Shown: positions 10,186 through 21,727 of the stretch, one piece after another
Numbering within the stretch: the stretch's first letter is position 1
Layout of the letters: every line of letters starts with the position of its first letter
From: Flammula alnicola
Lineage: Eukaryota; Basidiomycota; Agaricomycetes; Agaricales; Strophariaceae
Assembly (NCBI GenBank): GCA_015499995.1
Contig: JADNRV010000315.1
Location: 1 to 55,951 of the forward strand
DNA: 55,951 nucleotides
Direction: 5' to 3'
Translations under genes and position numbers: made by a program
Notes under the pieces: model-generated
Databases searched by the model: none
Told to the model about the DNA's origin: nothing
What the model saw: only the letters and a program-made list of their open reading frames with translations

Positions 10186-11824
10186 TCATAAATCGGAAAT
10201 TAGTTGGCTTACTAGACAAAAACAATTGTCGACTGCAGCGATATGAGTTCAAGCTTGCTTACTTTCAAAGTTTCAAGTCCCAATCCGGACTCTGTTATAG
10301 ATCTAAAACAACGAGGACATACGAAGTAAGTCTTCCTTTAATTCCCGTAAAATGATATCATGTTCGAGTCATGGGAATACTACGAAAACGCGTCGAGAAC
10401 GGTCGAGACTGATACAATTGTCAGACGTCAAGCTCTTAAAATCTTTTAAGGAAGATTCGACCCAATCAACTCGTCTTGAGCGTTGGATATCCATCACGTG
10501 TAGAGATCGTCGCTGCAGGCCGAGAACACCTCAGAACAGCTGGGCGAAGGGTTTGGTTGTCACCCACCCTTTTCATATAAATTCATGTCGCCTTTCTTCA
10601 CATGGCTACTAACAACCCATCCTCCACTCGTTTTCAAAGTGCCTCTAACTACTACGACTGAAAGCTCTCTTTGATTTTATCCGCGTCTATCCCAGCTTCG
10701 AGTCCGACGTCTTCCGATCCGCTCACAGTACGTGCCTGCAGCGCTTTGACGCTATATTCGCCTGTTTCGAACGATCAAGCGCTGTGTCGCATCTGGATTC
10801 TGCAGACACAACAGGAGGAGCTGCCCAATTTCTCCGGCCCTCGCGAAAAGTTGGGGGACTATCTGCTGCTCCAAGTACCCAACACCATGCTTGCGACAGG
10901 ATTATCCAACCACTCTTGTCCAGAGGGCCTGTGAGTTTGGGGGACTCAGCATCCGGCGCTCATCTTTCAGCTCTCCCACGCGTCATTGTTTGCTCACACT
11001 CTTTGCTTTTCACTGGACGACGTCCTGTCTTCAACTTTAATTGTTCCCCCATCTTTTTTGAACCTTGAAGCTTGAGGTCTTCCCTGTGTTGGATTCGCCA
11101 TTGGAAAGAATTACGGCCGCTGGTTGCGCCACAAATCCCCATTTTCGGATATTCTTATGGACTCGACAAACTCGGGTTTAACTGCTTACTAAATTCTTGA
11201 AATAGTAAAACTCTGGATCACCCGACCGTGAAACGTGCGACCGTGGGCCGTATTATGAGCCAATCCTCCGGGCCATGTGAAAAGCTGGTTATCCCAAACC
11301 GCTCTGCTCAAAAGGCCTGTGAATTTTGGGCTCATCACTGCCAACCTGGTTGAACTAGTGAGACGAAACATTACTTATTTTGTCAGTTCTCTGCTGTGGG
11401 CGAGGGTGCGTTGCTCCGAAGTTCTGAACGTGCGAGTGACCTCGGACTCTAAACTTGCCTATTAAAAGTAGCTTGCATCTGGACATGCAAGTTGAACTAC
11501 GGAACATTTTTTGTGCGCGACTGGGCGATCCCTCTCTAAATTGTGCTTATCTCCTGCCTAGAGTATGGACCTCATAGCGGTGTGCATAACATACTTACCA
11601 TAATTATTCGGATATAACAACGATGGAGAGTATTCAGACTCTGGGGCTTGGATCTGCTCTGTGCCCGTCGAACTCGGACTCTCGCTTTCTTCGTCTCGTA
11701 CATCTTTTGAAGTCCTGAAACGGCGGAATGCCTAGGCGACATGGACTTATGCCGTCATTACGCCCGCCACTTCTCGTAACCTTACTTCTGTCAGGAACTC
11801 CTACATGCTTAAATGACTTGAGCT

Positions 11825-11930
11825 GGACTTTCACTTCTCATTTGAATGGGTGGATTATGTTGTTTGACTTGTAACTGGGACTTTCACTTGACATTTGAAT
11901 GGGTGGATTATGTCGTATGACTTGTAATTG
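11825..11930. repeat. 53-bp tandem duplication
   Basis: Two adjacent 53-base units (11825-11877, 11878-11930) share GGACTTTCACTT, then ATTTGAATGGGTGGATTATG, then TGACTTGTAA. They differ at only a handful of positions, so the duplication is recent relative to the surrounding decay. Confidence 0.9.
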
Positions 11931-12895
11931 ACTTGGACTTGATTCTGGAATTCCCAGCTTCGCATTGACTTTCATGCGACTTTTCCATGTAATTATACTT
12001 TCTCTCCTGACATTCTCGTGAGTTACGAAATGCGTGATATGACTATCGTTGGGCTTGTCCTTGACTTTTGCCTGACTACGTCCGACTTGTCCTGACAACC
12101 CTTTATTTTCGTATACCTTCCATGCATTCCAGATGGTTACATCTGAATTGTGCGTGCCTAGGTTGTATGCAAAGATATCATCTGATTTTCGCAATCCATG
12201 TTCCAGTGTGTAGAAAGACTTCCTTATCAAAATCTTCAATCTGGTGGCAAAAAGACTTTGATTCTCTCGATCTTGTTTACATCCTGGAAAATAATAGAAC
12301 TCTTAGACAGTTCTCGTCCAGCCCCGTCCCCGTCTTAAATCCGCCTTTGGCTGATCTTAACCGATATTGTGATTTGCTTAAAATTGCTTAAAAATCATTC
12401 GTTCATAGCGATTCAGGGACTCAGTCGGTCATTATTTAAGGTTTTAAGGTATACTTTGCCTATATAAGATGAGCAGCGATTAAATTATTTATCGCCCGCA
12501 ATTCAGAAATGAATGGGAGTTCAGAAATTAAGAGGCGCAGAGGCGTCGCGATCATTTATCATCCTAAGGATGCATGCGGTGTAGTTTCTTGGACCGCTCC
12601 AAGGCACAGCAAGACCATTCCAGCATCATATAAGTAATTAATGCCTCAGGGTTTTACATCAAACTTATGTGGCTGAGAAGCGGCTATTCCGGTAATCTAG
12701 CCACGGGCGCGCGGGCGCCCACAACAATGTCATGGACATCTCAAAGACAGAGCTGAGAGAGTCGATCATCGACGATCGATGCTCAATGGTACCCCATACT
12801 ATGACGGCATGATCCAAACTTCACACCGACTATTATTAACCTTCTGGAATTTGAAATTCAAGTGCTTTCCAGATCAGATTCGGCCTACGAAATCC

Positions 12896-12924
12896 TTCTC
12901 TCTTTTCTTTTCTTTTCTTTTCTC
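12896..12924. repeat. TTTTC microsatellite
   Basis: About four to five consecutive TTTTC units sit within a pyrimidine tract. Confidence 0.85.
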
Positions 12925-14223
12925 TAGAATTTTGGGAGTTTGTCAGTTCTTGTCTGAATGAACTCCATGGGGTAGTATTGCTGATGCCCAGCGTTTTGTC
13001 AAATGCGATAGGTTGTGGTTTTGTCCTCGGCAATGTTTTTAATCGCCGAAACTATTCTGAAAGCAGTCAAGGCTCTGGACGGCTGCAACTTTTCCGTCGA
13101 TGTGAAGGATGGGCCTGGGACCGGCGAGTTGACTCAATTGGCACTAGGGAATCGGCAATGTCCTCTAATATTCTCTTAGTCCTCCTGATCCTTGTGTAGG
13201 AGCGGTAATGAGGGATCTAGTATCTGCCGAGGGAGGAATACGATATTGTGTATGATGCAATTATGATGGACCTAGACAAGTGGGTAATAATCTGGAATAA
13301 TGCATTCCTAAATACCGTTAGTATCGACCTATTTCTCACTTAGCTGTTCTTTGAGACTACCAATGTATAGCTGTGTAACTTGACTCTCGTAAACCTTACA
13401 CAAAGCAGCCATCCTTTCTGCCTCTGTGCGTAGTAACATAGGTATCTTCCGCAGAGTATTTGAGGTGTCTCAGATAATTAGTAGCAACGGAAAAGCGGAA
13501 ATGCAAAGCCGTTGATCATGTCTATTCGTTGTCATTAATATTACCATTATCTGTGATGTTGCCATCTGCGCCTCAAGCGGTGGCTCGGTATACTTCGACT
13601 ATTATTATTTTCGAGTCTCGTCCTCAGCGTTGGCTAGACATAAATTATTAAATATGGCACAACATCTGTGGCTCTGCACGATAAATCTCTACGGTCTGGC
13701 CTTCCGCTTGCTCCTGATTTTCCCATTGCATCTTCCAAGAATCCCGAAGAATTCGAATCCCCTTTGGAAGCTTTCTCGTCTTACAGTTCTTCGATGGATG
13801 CAACCCAAATCCTGTAATGTAAAACTGTTTTTCCGTGGATATGATCCTCAGAGTCGAGTCTGGACTCGTACGGCAAGGTTTTGTTCGCTATTTCCGCACT
13901 AGATGGTAAGGAATACGATATGTACATGCGGATGTAAATTTTTTCTACGCGGGTCGCGTAACTTAACCACATTGAGAACCAGGAGCTAGACTCTGCCCCG
14001 GGACATGTCGCCATCTCTGTGTGCAGGCTGGCTATGGAAATCTCACACTGACGGAATATATATGCTTATGGGGAATCTGGTCCACAGAACAAGTGAACGT
14101 CCTTTAGAAGAGGATTGCGGTCCTCCATCAACTTATCGATGGGCGTTGGTGGACCGTCATCCAAAACAAACTCCAGGTCTGAGCCCAATCGAAATTTCAC
14201 GGGTACCAGTAGTAAGAAGTACT

Positions 14224-14256
14224 AGTAAGGTAACCATTGAAGTAAGGTAACCATTA
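14224..14256. repeat. 17-bp tandem duplication containing GGTAACC
   Basis: AGTAAGGTAACCATT is repeated with a period of 17 bases. Each unit contains the palindrome GGTAACC. Confidence 0.8.
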
Positions 14257-14416
14257 CTCGCCTTTTCTGAGTGGCCATTATATCTGGTCAGAGTATGGTG
14301 TCGCAGTCGATCTAATCGATGTGCCGTAGGATGTATGGTGTACCTCACGGGAGTTATACCGATAGTATATCACCAAGTGTAAATATTAATACACCTTATT
14401 GATCACGTCGGAGTCT

Positions 14417-14436
14417 GTGATAAGATTTTTTATCAC
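14417..14436. repeat. Perfect 7-bp inverted repeat (hairpin)
   Basis: GTGATAA, a six-base T-rich loop, then TTATCAC. It sits in non-coding DNA. The right arm is followed by AATC, giving ATCACAATC, which is also an arm of the palindrome at 16229. Confidence 0.7.
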
Positions 14437-16228
14437 AATCCCATTGGTTGGTAAAGATAAGATATATAGACCAATCAGAAGGCAAGAACTTTTTTCTGGA
14501 ATGTATTTCGGTCTTTCACGGAGGAGAGACATGGATACTTAGAGGCCGGAAACACTAAGATCGTGATAGAAATGACGGAGAGATACTTTTTAATGGTCTA
14601 GGTGAATCCTCCCCTTTTTCACTATGTGTTTCACAATGAATCACATAGAAATATCCCATACGAGAAAGTACCGGCATGTCTTGCCGACCGGTCAAATTTG
14701 CCTTCTATGGACAGACGAACTTTCTAAGGCCGGAACTAAGAATAGTCTCAAGAGATCAGTCGAAAATTGCGATTGAGGATTTGATACTTTTCGACATTCG
14801 TGGGTTGGAATTGTGCGAGAATAATTTGGCGAGCGCCCACCAGCCTGGTCTGTCCTTGTAATGTCACATGCACCGCGGTGCATTCCTTACTCATGCTTCA
14901 AGTTTCTCTCGCACGCTACTTCGTTCTGATCTAAAACCTCGAACCCTGTTTGTTAATACAGAGGTCCGAATTGGACGCAAGCGCCTCGCAATGTGATCCT
15001 TTGCTTCTGCCCATCGGCGTCATATTATCGACTAATAAATTTATGAACATACCGAAAGGGCTGGTCTCCCTTGAGGACGGTAATACACCTTGTTCAAGTA
15101 CGGACATACGAGGTCACTTGAGCGGAAGCCTTTAATTTGTTTCTCTCTGCGGCGTGCGCCACCCATTGAATTTAAAAGCGCAGTCTGGGGATCAGATGAT
15201 ACAGTCAGGGTAGTCCAGGTAAAGGCATCGCATTCGACTTGAACGCAAGTCCATATTTGCGCTATGTCCGCAGAAACATAGAAATACCTTCAAACTGCCG
15301 ATTTTGTGGATATAGACTGGCATAAGGATTTAAGAAGAAGCTTCTCGGCTAGATGATTCCAATTCTGCTAAGAATCGAGGCATCCGATAGACAGTGATAG
15401 AAGACCTGGGCTCCGGCAGCGCAAGGCCGTGCAAAATGTGGTCCTCGACACGCCGCGATTGCGAAGCAAGTAGGAGACCCGCAGCGTATTTGTTACTATT
15501 AAGCGTGCGATCTTATAGGCGCCGGAGGCATCGAGACAAAGGTGTACTTCCATACAGAGTCAAAGTTGCGCCAGGGATTAGCGGAAGAAGTAATCTCATA
15601 TGTCCTGGACGCTTGAAAGAATACAATTTTTTAATTGTCCCCCGGCGATTTGAAAGTGCAGGCGATCATTCAAATATTCACCATGGAATTCCGTGCGCCT
15701 ATTACATAAATGCAAGTTGGATACACTTAAATTGAAATTTAGAGTGAATTAATATCTCCGAGGTTGGAATTGCATTTGCATCTGAGCTCTCGCCGGATAT
15801 CTGTCTCGAGACCAAGACCCGGGCCAAAAGAGGCAGGCTTGGCCACGTGTCCAGTCCCGTGTTCGTGGGCCTCTCTTGCCTCTTTTTCCTTTCTTCATCC
15901 ATAGTCCGTGCCTGTGCCGATTTACGGGGAATCCCAACCCAAAACTATATATCTACCCCCGTGGAACTCTTTCAGTGCCAACTTGTCTCAAACTACTCTT
16001 TCTCCAAGACCCATCGCACTGTGGATCTTTTGTCTGCGCCGTTTGACAGGACACTGTTCCGATTCTACCAGGTCGACTTCTTGGACCACAGGGGTATTTT
16101 TCGAGTGGATTTACCGGTTTCAGAGCCTTGTTGTGCGCCGGAGCTGGGCTAGTCGCGTTCTCGCGATACGGTTGATTTTTACGCCATCCGAAGTACGTCT
16201 CCTCTCGACAGTATCCATGCCCAGTTTC

Positions 16229-16251
16229 GATTGTGATAATTAATCACAATC
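16229..16251. repeat. 9-bp inverted repeat upstream of the Med25-like gene
   Basis: GATTGTGAT, five bases, then ATCACAATC. It lies about 170 bp upstream of the ATG at 16420, so it could be a dyad binding site in that promoter. It could equally be the end of a small element related to the hairpin at 14417. Confidence 0.6.
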
Positions 16252-16419
16252 TTGTCATAATATAGAAAGTCCGACCATCCGAGTCCCATACAGATCCACA
16301 CCGTCACAAGCGAGTCAAGTTCCCAACGTGTTTTTGTCCTTCCGGCGTCCTCTTCCTCTCTCATCGATTATCTCCCACATCATTTTTGACGTTCGGCAGG
16401 CGCAAGCTATCATCCCACT

Positions 16420-18924
16420 ATGACCCATGCTCCGAGCTCCCTCTTCAAGGCAATACTCCCGCACCAGCCAGTTGCGATGCTTATGCTGATTGAAAACTCT
16501 CAAACAATGTCGCATATTTGGTCTGATCTGAGAGATCAATACCTTGACCGGCTCGTCGATAACCTCACTCTCGCCAACTCGTCTGCCCCGGTAAGTGATA
16601 CAACTATCGATCACATGAACCTTTGAAGCTCATACGCCGACGTCTTCATCAGATAACAGTGTCGGTACTTGAGAGTTATCCTTGTCAAGATCATGGAACG
16701 AATACTTCTCTCCCCCGACAGTATAGCGGCTACCACGATGGACTAAGGGATGTCAAGTTTAATTTCAATCCAGATAACAAGATTTCTGTAGGACGCATCA
16801 ACAGTTGCATCGATGTGCGTACTTGAAACTACAGTGTGCGTCCTGGTTTTAACGTCCTTTTTCTCATAGTTCCTCGACTCCGTCAAATTCCAAGGACAAC
16901 CGCCTGTACTTCATCTCATCATTGTTGCGGCGACAACACCCTCCGACGATGACAGTGGGACTGGATTTTCCTCCAGCGGATATTCTCCGTGGATTTTTCT
17001 CGCTCAAAAAATGGCGGAGGTGAGATATATTTGGTTGTTGAATGTATCATTTAATTGAAGATCCATCGTACCTGTCAGAAACATATCCATTGCCACATGG
17101 TCGTGAGTCCTCAACATGGCATGGGCTCGCTAACGACGTTGTTTGAAGAGACAGTGAGTCTACTAGTATTTCATAGGTCCTTTCTGTTCGCGGGCAGTCT
17201 GGCCTTACATGGTCGCAACAGCTGAACATGGATTAGCTTCGATTACAGGAAAATGTCGAAGAAAAGCTATACCCCCAGGTTGATCCCTCCAGGATGATGA
17301 TCAGGCTGTCTGGGAAGCCGAACTATCAGGTCTACAGTGACCCTGGTAAGTCCATGAACTACTCTGAATTCCGTTGTCGTTGAATTCACTCCTCGGATTG
17401 CATAGCACCGTCAAACCCATATGTACGTAATGATTACCACTCGATCTGGCTGTCATTAAAGCTCTTCTTTGAACCATTCAGCCTCCCCAACACGTTGTTC
17501 CTCGACGCAACTCATATCCCGTTGACAATTTCTACTCGGAAAGGGTCGAGGAGCCAGTGACTCCACTTAATGGGGATGCTGATCCACCGCCTAGCCTTGT
17601 TTCCCAGCTTCAACAAGTACACGGATTAACGAAAAAGAAGGTATACGGCGCAAAACCGACCAGACAGCCATTTTTCCGCGACGAACGCGTTCGTGACAAA
17701 TATCGCAAGGCTCCTACCCCGTTGACCATGCCCTTACCTATGGCAGACAAGAAGCTGCCCTCACCCACAGCTGGAGGAAGGGCGATTTCTCAATCAAGGG
17801 TCGATCGTATGGCCCGGGTAGGTCAGGCGAGTCCTACAGAGCTGCATTCGCGCCGGCAACACGGTTGGCCACGCCGAGGCTCTCGATTGTCAACTCCTGA
17901 ACCTGAGAACGCACCATGGCCACCATCTCCATCCGCCTACCATGATATCTCGCCCGGAAGTTCATATGTGTCTTCTGTCTCTTCGGATCTTTCAGCGCCG
18001 GTAACCCCTGTAACGACCATGGAAGAGATGTATGGATTTCCCAAGGCCGTACCCTCGAATGCTCCGACATCTATCCACGGAGCCCCTCCGTCATTGACCG
18101 GGTACCAAATTGGAGGAATGCCGGAACCGAGTTGGCCTCAGCAGCAGCCTCCGCAGCAGTTTCAGCAGCAGCCTCAGCCTCAGCAATACATTTCTGCGTA
18201 CAATCCTGTGGAAGAGTCTTATTTTCCTCCTCCGCCGCCGCCGCCACCATCTCAATTTTATTCAAGCAACGGTGAATTAGTACGCGACCATGAAACGCAA
18301 TCACCACCTCAGCGACCACAGAATCCCTCTGTTCCTCCGTCCTTACCTCCTTCCTCGTATAACACATATGTGACGGACTCGCCGCCTTCTATGGGCTCCC
18401 AACCGTCATCTATGGCGAACACTCCAGACGGCTCTCCACACCCTTCCGCACATGCGACCTTCGCCCCCGCACCGATCGACACGAGTTTCGCTGCGTACGT
18501 AAACGCCCGGGCCGCTGCACCCAAAAGGCGAGCCTCAGAAGAGGACGAAGAGCGTTTCACGTTTAGCAAAGACTTCGTCGCCGCCACTGCTGCGTTGTTC
18601 GAGGCAGAGGTCCTTCCTGCCTACCCCGACTACCCTGGCATGAGCTCCGGGCTCTCTACGAGCGGCATGCAAGCCAACTTACCGTCGTCGATACCCGCGT
18701 CTCAGCCGGGCGAGCTTTATGCTTCTAGGGTTAAAAGGAACCCTTTTATGCCTCCGTCGGCGCCGAAGCCAGGGACGACAACTTTTACTTATGTCCCTTC
18801 GCATGGCGCCTTCGCGTATGGCCCGCCGGCGGACGCTATGGTTGGCAAGGCTTCGTACATGCCTTACAATGCGCCTTCTTACCCGCCAAATTACGGCTCC
18901 TCTCTCACAGGTTGGGCCGGCTAA
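16420..18924 (+). CDS. Med25-like von Willebrand A domain protein with Q/P-rich tail
   Basis: Exons 16420-16590, 16653-16814, 16870-17019, 17061-17153, then one starting at 17237 or 17249 and ending at 17345, a 17-nt exon 17406-17422, and 17482-18924. The first about 230 residues follow the vWA fold of the metazoan/plant Mediator subunit MED25: a hydrophobic strand (VAMLMLIENSQTM), LRDQYLDRLVDNL, VGRINSCIDFLDSVKFQG, then VLHLIIVAATT, and MVVSPQHGMGSLTTLFEET, which parallels the human SIVSPRKLPALRLLFEKA segment. No complete MIDAS (DxSxS) is visible, as in MED25. The remaining about 530 residues are low-complexity, rich in Pro, Ser and Gln (a Q/P block near 18135-18190 and a run of eight to nine prolines). 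Family knowledge suggests a role in transcription activation in the nucleus; the assignment is structural analogy, not proof. The fifth exon border is uncertain. Confidence 0.72.
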
Positions 18925-19577
18925 TTCATCCGCTCAAATTCTTGTAACACTACCCGCTCTGTATACAAACTTATCATCGAACACTTGAGGACAATCACCC
19001 TGTTTCTTGCTGTCTTGGTTATCAGACTTGTTTGTAATATTACCTATGCTATCCGCGTTGTTGACACCCTTTTTCTCCTCTCTACTCGCTTGGTCTTTAC
19101 GGTCTCTCACAGTTGTTTTTGGGATTTCTTGATGGAAAAGTTGTACTCGTCGTTTAGTAGTGTTTGTTCTATTATTTAAATGGGGGACTTTCGTAGCCTA
19201 TAAAAGTGTTTTAGGATGGTCCCAATGGTCTTCGTTAAACTTTCGCATTCCTGATATGAGGTAATGTTGCCCGCGTCACTGTTTCAGTTGATAAAGCCTG
19301 GGATCTGAGATTGAACCTTGATTGACTGGTGTGGGCAACCATACTCAGGTGAAATGGAGAGCACAAGAGCAGATAACCCAATTTGCGAATATGTTGCAGT
19401 GGAGGATTTCAATGAGTATGGCTCTAATTGGAAACCTCCATGAAGTCGCCGTGGAACTGGCGGCACTTTGCGTCTTCGATGCAGAAGAACTGTTTGGAAA
19501 ATGAGACACTAAAAGGATATATGTACATTGCACAATACAGAATGTGGTAAAAGGCAAAGAAGGAAATCGAATCTCAA
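18925..19577. other. Convergent 3' region, Med25-like and PRP46 genes
   Basis: About 650 bases between two stop codons on opposite strands. It is AT-rich with no coding signal, and presumably holds both 3' UTRs and polyadenylation sites. Confidence 0.6.
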
Positions 19578-21363
19578 TCATTGAGATTGCTCGGCGTAGA
19601 CCTAGTATGATGAATCAGCACCATGTTTACTCCGACGACAGCGTTGACACGAAGGCTCAACAGCAATGCGCGATGACATACCTTGATCGTCTTGTCGGCT
19701 CCGCCTGTGATCAGCCGTGTACCAGTCTGATCGAATGTCGAGCAGAAAACGCCAGCCTCTGCCTCGAGAGAACCCGGCTGGGGAACATCGTCCATGTTCT
19801 GAAATGGCGTGCCGGTGGCGTAGTCCCAGAACGTCAGAGTACCGTTATCGCCTACCAAACAACACAAACAAAAGGGTGGTCAGCATAGATTCGCGCCATT
19901 TTACCACGAAGAAGGTGGATCGTGTCACAACAAGAACAAAAGAGCTGAACAGAAGCAATAGAAATGTACATAAAAAGACAGGCAAGGGAAAATCCTCACC
20001 TCCAGAAAAAAAAACGCCTTCAGCGTTGACGGACAGCGTGTTGATGATAGCGTTGTGGCCACTGAAATTGAATACAAACGCGCCCTCTGGGCATTTCCAT
20101 TTTTTAATGTTGTTGCCGCCCGCCGAACCCGAAGCGAAGGAGTATTCCGTTGGATGGATGGCCAGAGCGCGGACAGACTTTTTGTGATGTGTCAAAGTCG
20201 TCATCGTCTTCCCTGCGGCAAGATCCCATAATCTGAAAAGAAGACAAGAGATAGCGATGAGACACAAAGCCTCGGAGAGAATATATATATAACGCACCTG
20301 ACCGTTGAATCCATGCTGCCTGTGATTACCTGTGGGTCAGATTCTTGGCATTTTACGTCCGCAACAGTCGCTGTATGCCCTGACAGAACGTGAATCTGGG
20401 CTTTCGTCCTCATATCCCAAACTCGAGCAGACGCATCTCGACCAGCAGTGACCAGAATGTCAAGCGTGGGATGCAGAGACAACGAATAGACACCTGAGAG
20501 ATGTCCGTGATAGTGGCGAATGACTTTGTTGGCCTCCAGATCCCAGCATTTTACCATCTACGGGAAAGAATTAGAAACCGTGAGTCCGCGATCTCCATCA
20601 GAAAAAAATTCTTGACCTTGTCTTCTCCGCATGAAAAAAGATAGGGGTGGCGTGTTGACACAGCCAAACCTCGAACGGTCGAAATGTGACCCGTCAGCGA
20701 CAACTTCAATTCCCCACTTGCAAGGTCCCAAATCTTGATCACTCGATCTCCGGCACCTGTTGCGAACCATTTATTTCCAGGCTCCACAGCGACACTTCGC
20801 ACCCATCCTAGATGTCCTGAAATAACGCGAACCAGCTTCCAAGGAGGGTGATATTCTGGCTTGACAGTACGTGTAGTTTTGTGAAGGGCAAGGGCCTGAG
20901 AAAGCTTCGTCGAAGAGGCGAAGGTAGAGGGTTTGGCTTGCGGTGTTTTGTCGATTGTGGCTATTATGCGGGAAGCGTTGTTGTCGACTTCTGAAGAAGA
21001 AGAATGGAGAAGAATAAGTTCGACTTCGAAACGGAGTACAAAATATCAGCAGTACCTCCAGATGTTATCATTTTTCGGGTTGAAGGAGGGCGTGACGGAC
21101 CAACTGGACCTTGTTGGGAGAGCAAAGCCGCCGGAAGTTCCTTGAAATCGCGGTATTCGTCGTGAATTTTGACAGTGAGTCGGATGCGAGAACTGCAGCA
21201 AGTTCAGCCGGATTGTCTCTTGTATGTAAGAATATACCTCATACCTAGATTCGTCTTCTACCAACACATCCCCAGACTCCGATGCGAAGATATCCCTCGT
21301 TCGTTTTGCGCTCCGTCTGTGCAGAGATTCAAGAGGAGGAAGTGCCGCTGTTGTCGTTGTCAT
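19578..21363 (-). CDS. PRP46: Pre-mRNA-splicing factor PRP46 (PLRG1), WD40 protein
   Basis: A multi-exon minus-strand gene starting at ATG 21363 ([20 protein letters not shown]). A conserved linker [15 protein letters not shown] is followed by [20 protein letters not shown], the diagnostic entry to the PLRG1/Prp46 propeller. WD repeats follow in order: [70 protein letters not shown], a [14 protein letters not shown] blade, [13 protein letters not shown], and [15 protein letters not shown] at the end. The last seven codons are on a separate small exon (stop 19578-19580). PRP46 is a core component of the Prp19-associated (NineTeen) complex, which activates the spliceosome in the nucleus. The gene is complete, with family-typical length (about 450 residues). 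It is divergent with the TFIIS gene. Confidence 0.95.
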
Positions 21364-21727
21364 TTTGATGGTCGTGTAAAGGCTCTATTAATACAGGCAA
21401 TTTCCTGCTAATAAAGCTTTGATATATGTCGGCAAGAGAATATTCCTTGCTAGTGCGACCTTCGTGCAGGTATTATAGGACAAGTGTTTAGCGAAGATAA
21501 TGTGGTTTGTGTTTGAAAGACGCAAAACGGAACAGCGACAAGATATTTTGACATGTTTGTCAAGAGCCTCCACCGCTACTTCGATGAGTTGAGCATCTTG
21601 CACAGAACAATCGCTTTCGCTGAGAGCCTTGAAGGTGTATTGCCCGCCATCCGTACTGAAGGAGTATAAAGAGCAGTCGTAGTCGTTCATATCATCAATA
21701 GCGCCTTGTAGAAGCACCTAGCACACG
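21364..21727. promoter_or_regulatory. Shared bidirectional promoter region, PRP46 / TFIIS
   Basis: Only 364 bp separate the ATG codons of two divergently transcribed nuclear RNA-metabolism genes. Both promoters must lie in or overlap this interval. No clear TATA element is seen for either, as expected of housekeeping genes. Confidence 0.6.

Larger units (their letters stand above)
10186..16419. other. Six-kilobase gene-poor region
   Basis: No gene can be supported on either strand. Open frames are short, stop-rich and lack splice-consistent continuation. The DNA is more AT-rich than the flanking genes and contains small tandem duplications, a TTTTC microsatellite, two hairpins and a diverged repeat (about 10900 versus about 11285), which suggests decayed mobile DNA. 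No reverse transcriptase, integrase or transposase motif is recognisable. Confidence 0.55.

Noticed and set aside
15394..15735. 113-codon plus-strand open frame
   Set aside because: No domain, low-quality composition, and it lies in the stop-rich decayed region with no supporting exon structure.
19544..20187. Plus-strand open frames opposite PRP46
   Set aside because: Antisense shadows of the WD40 exons.
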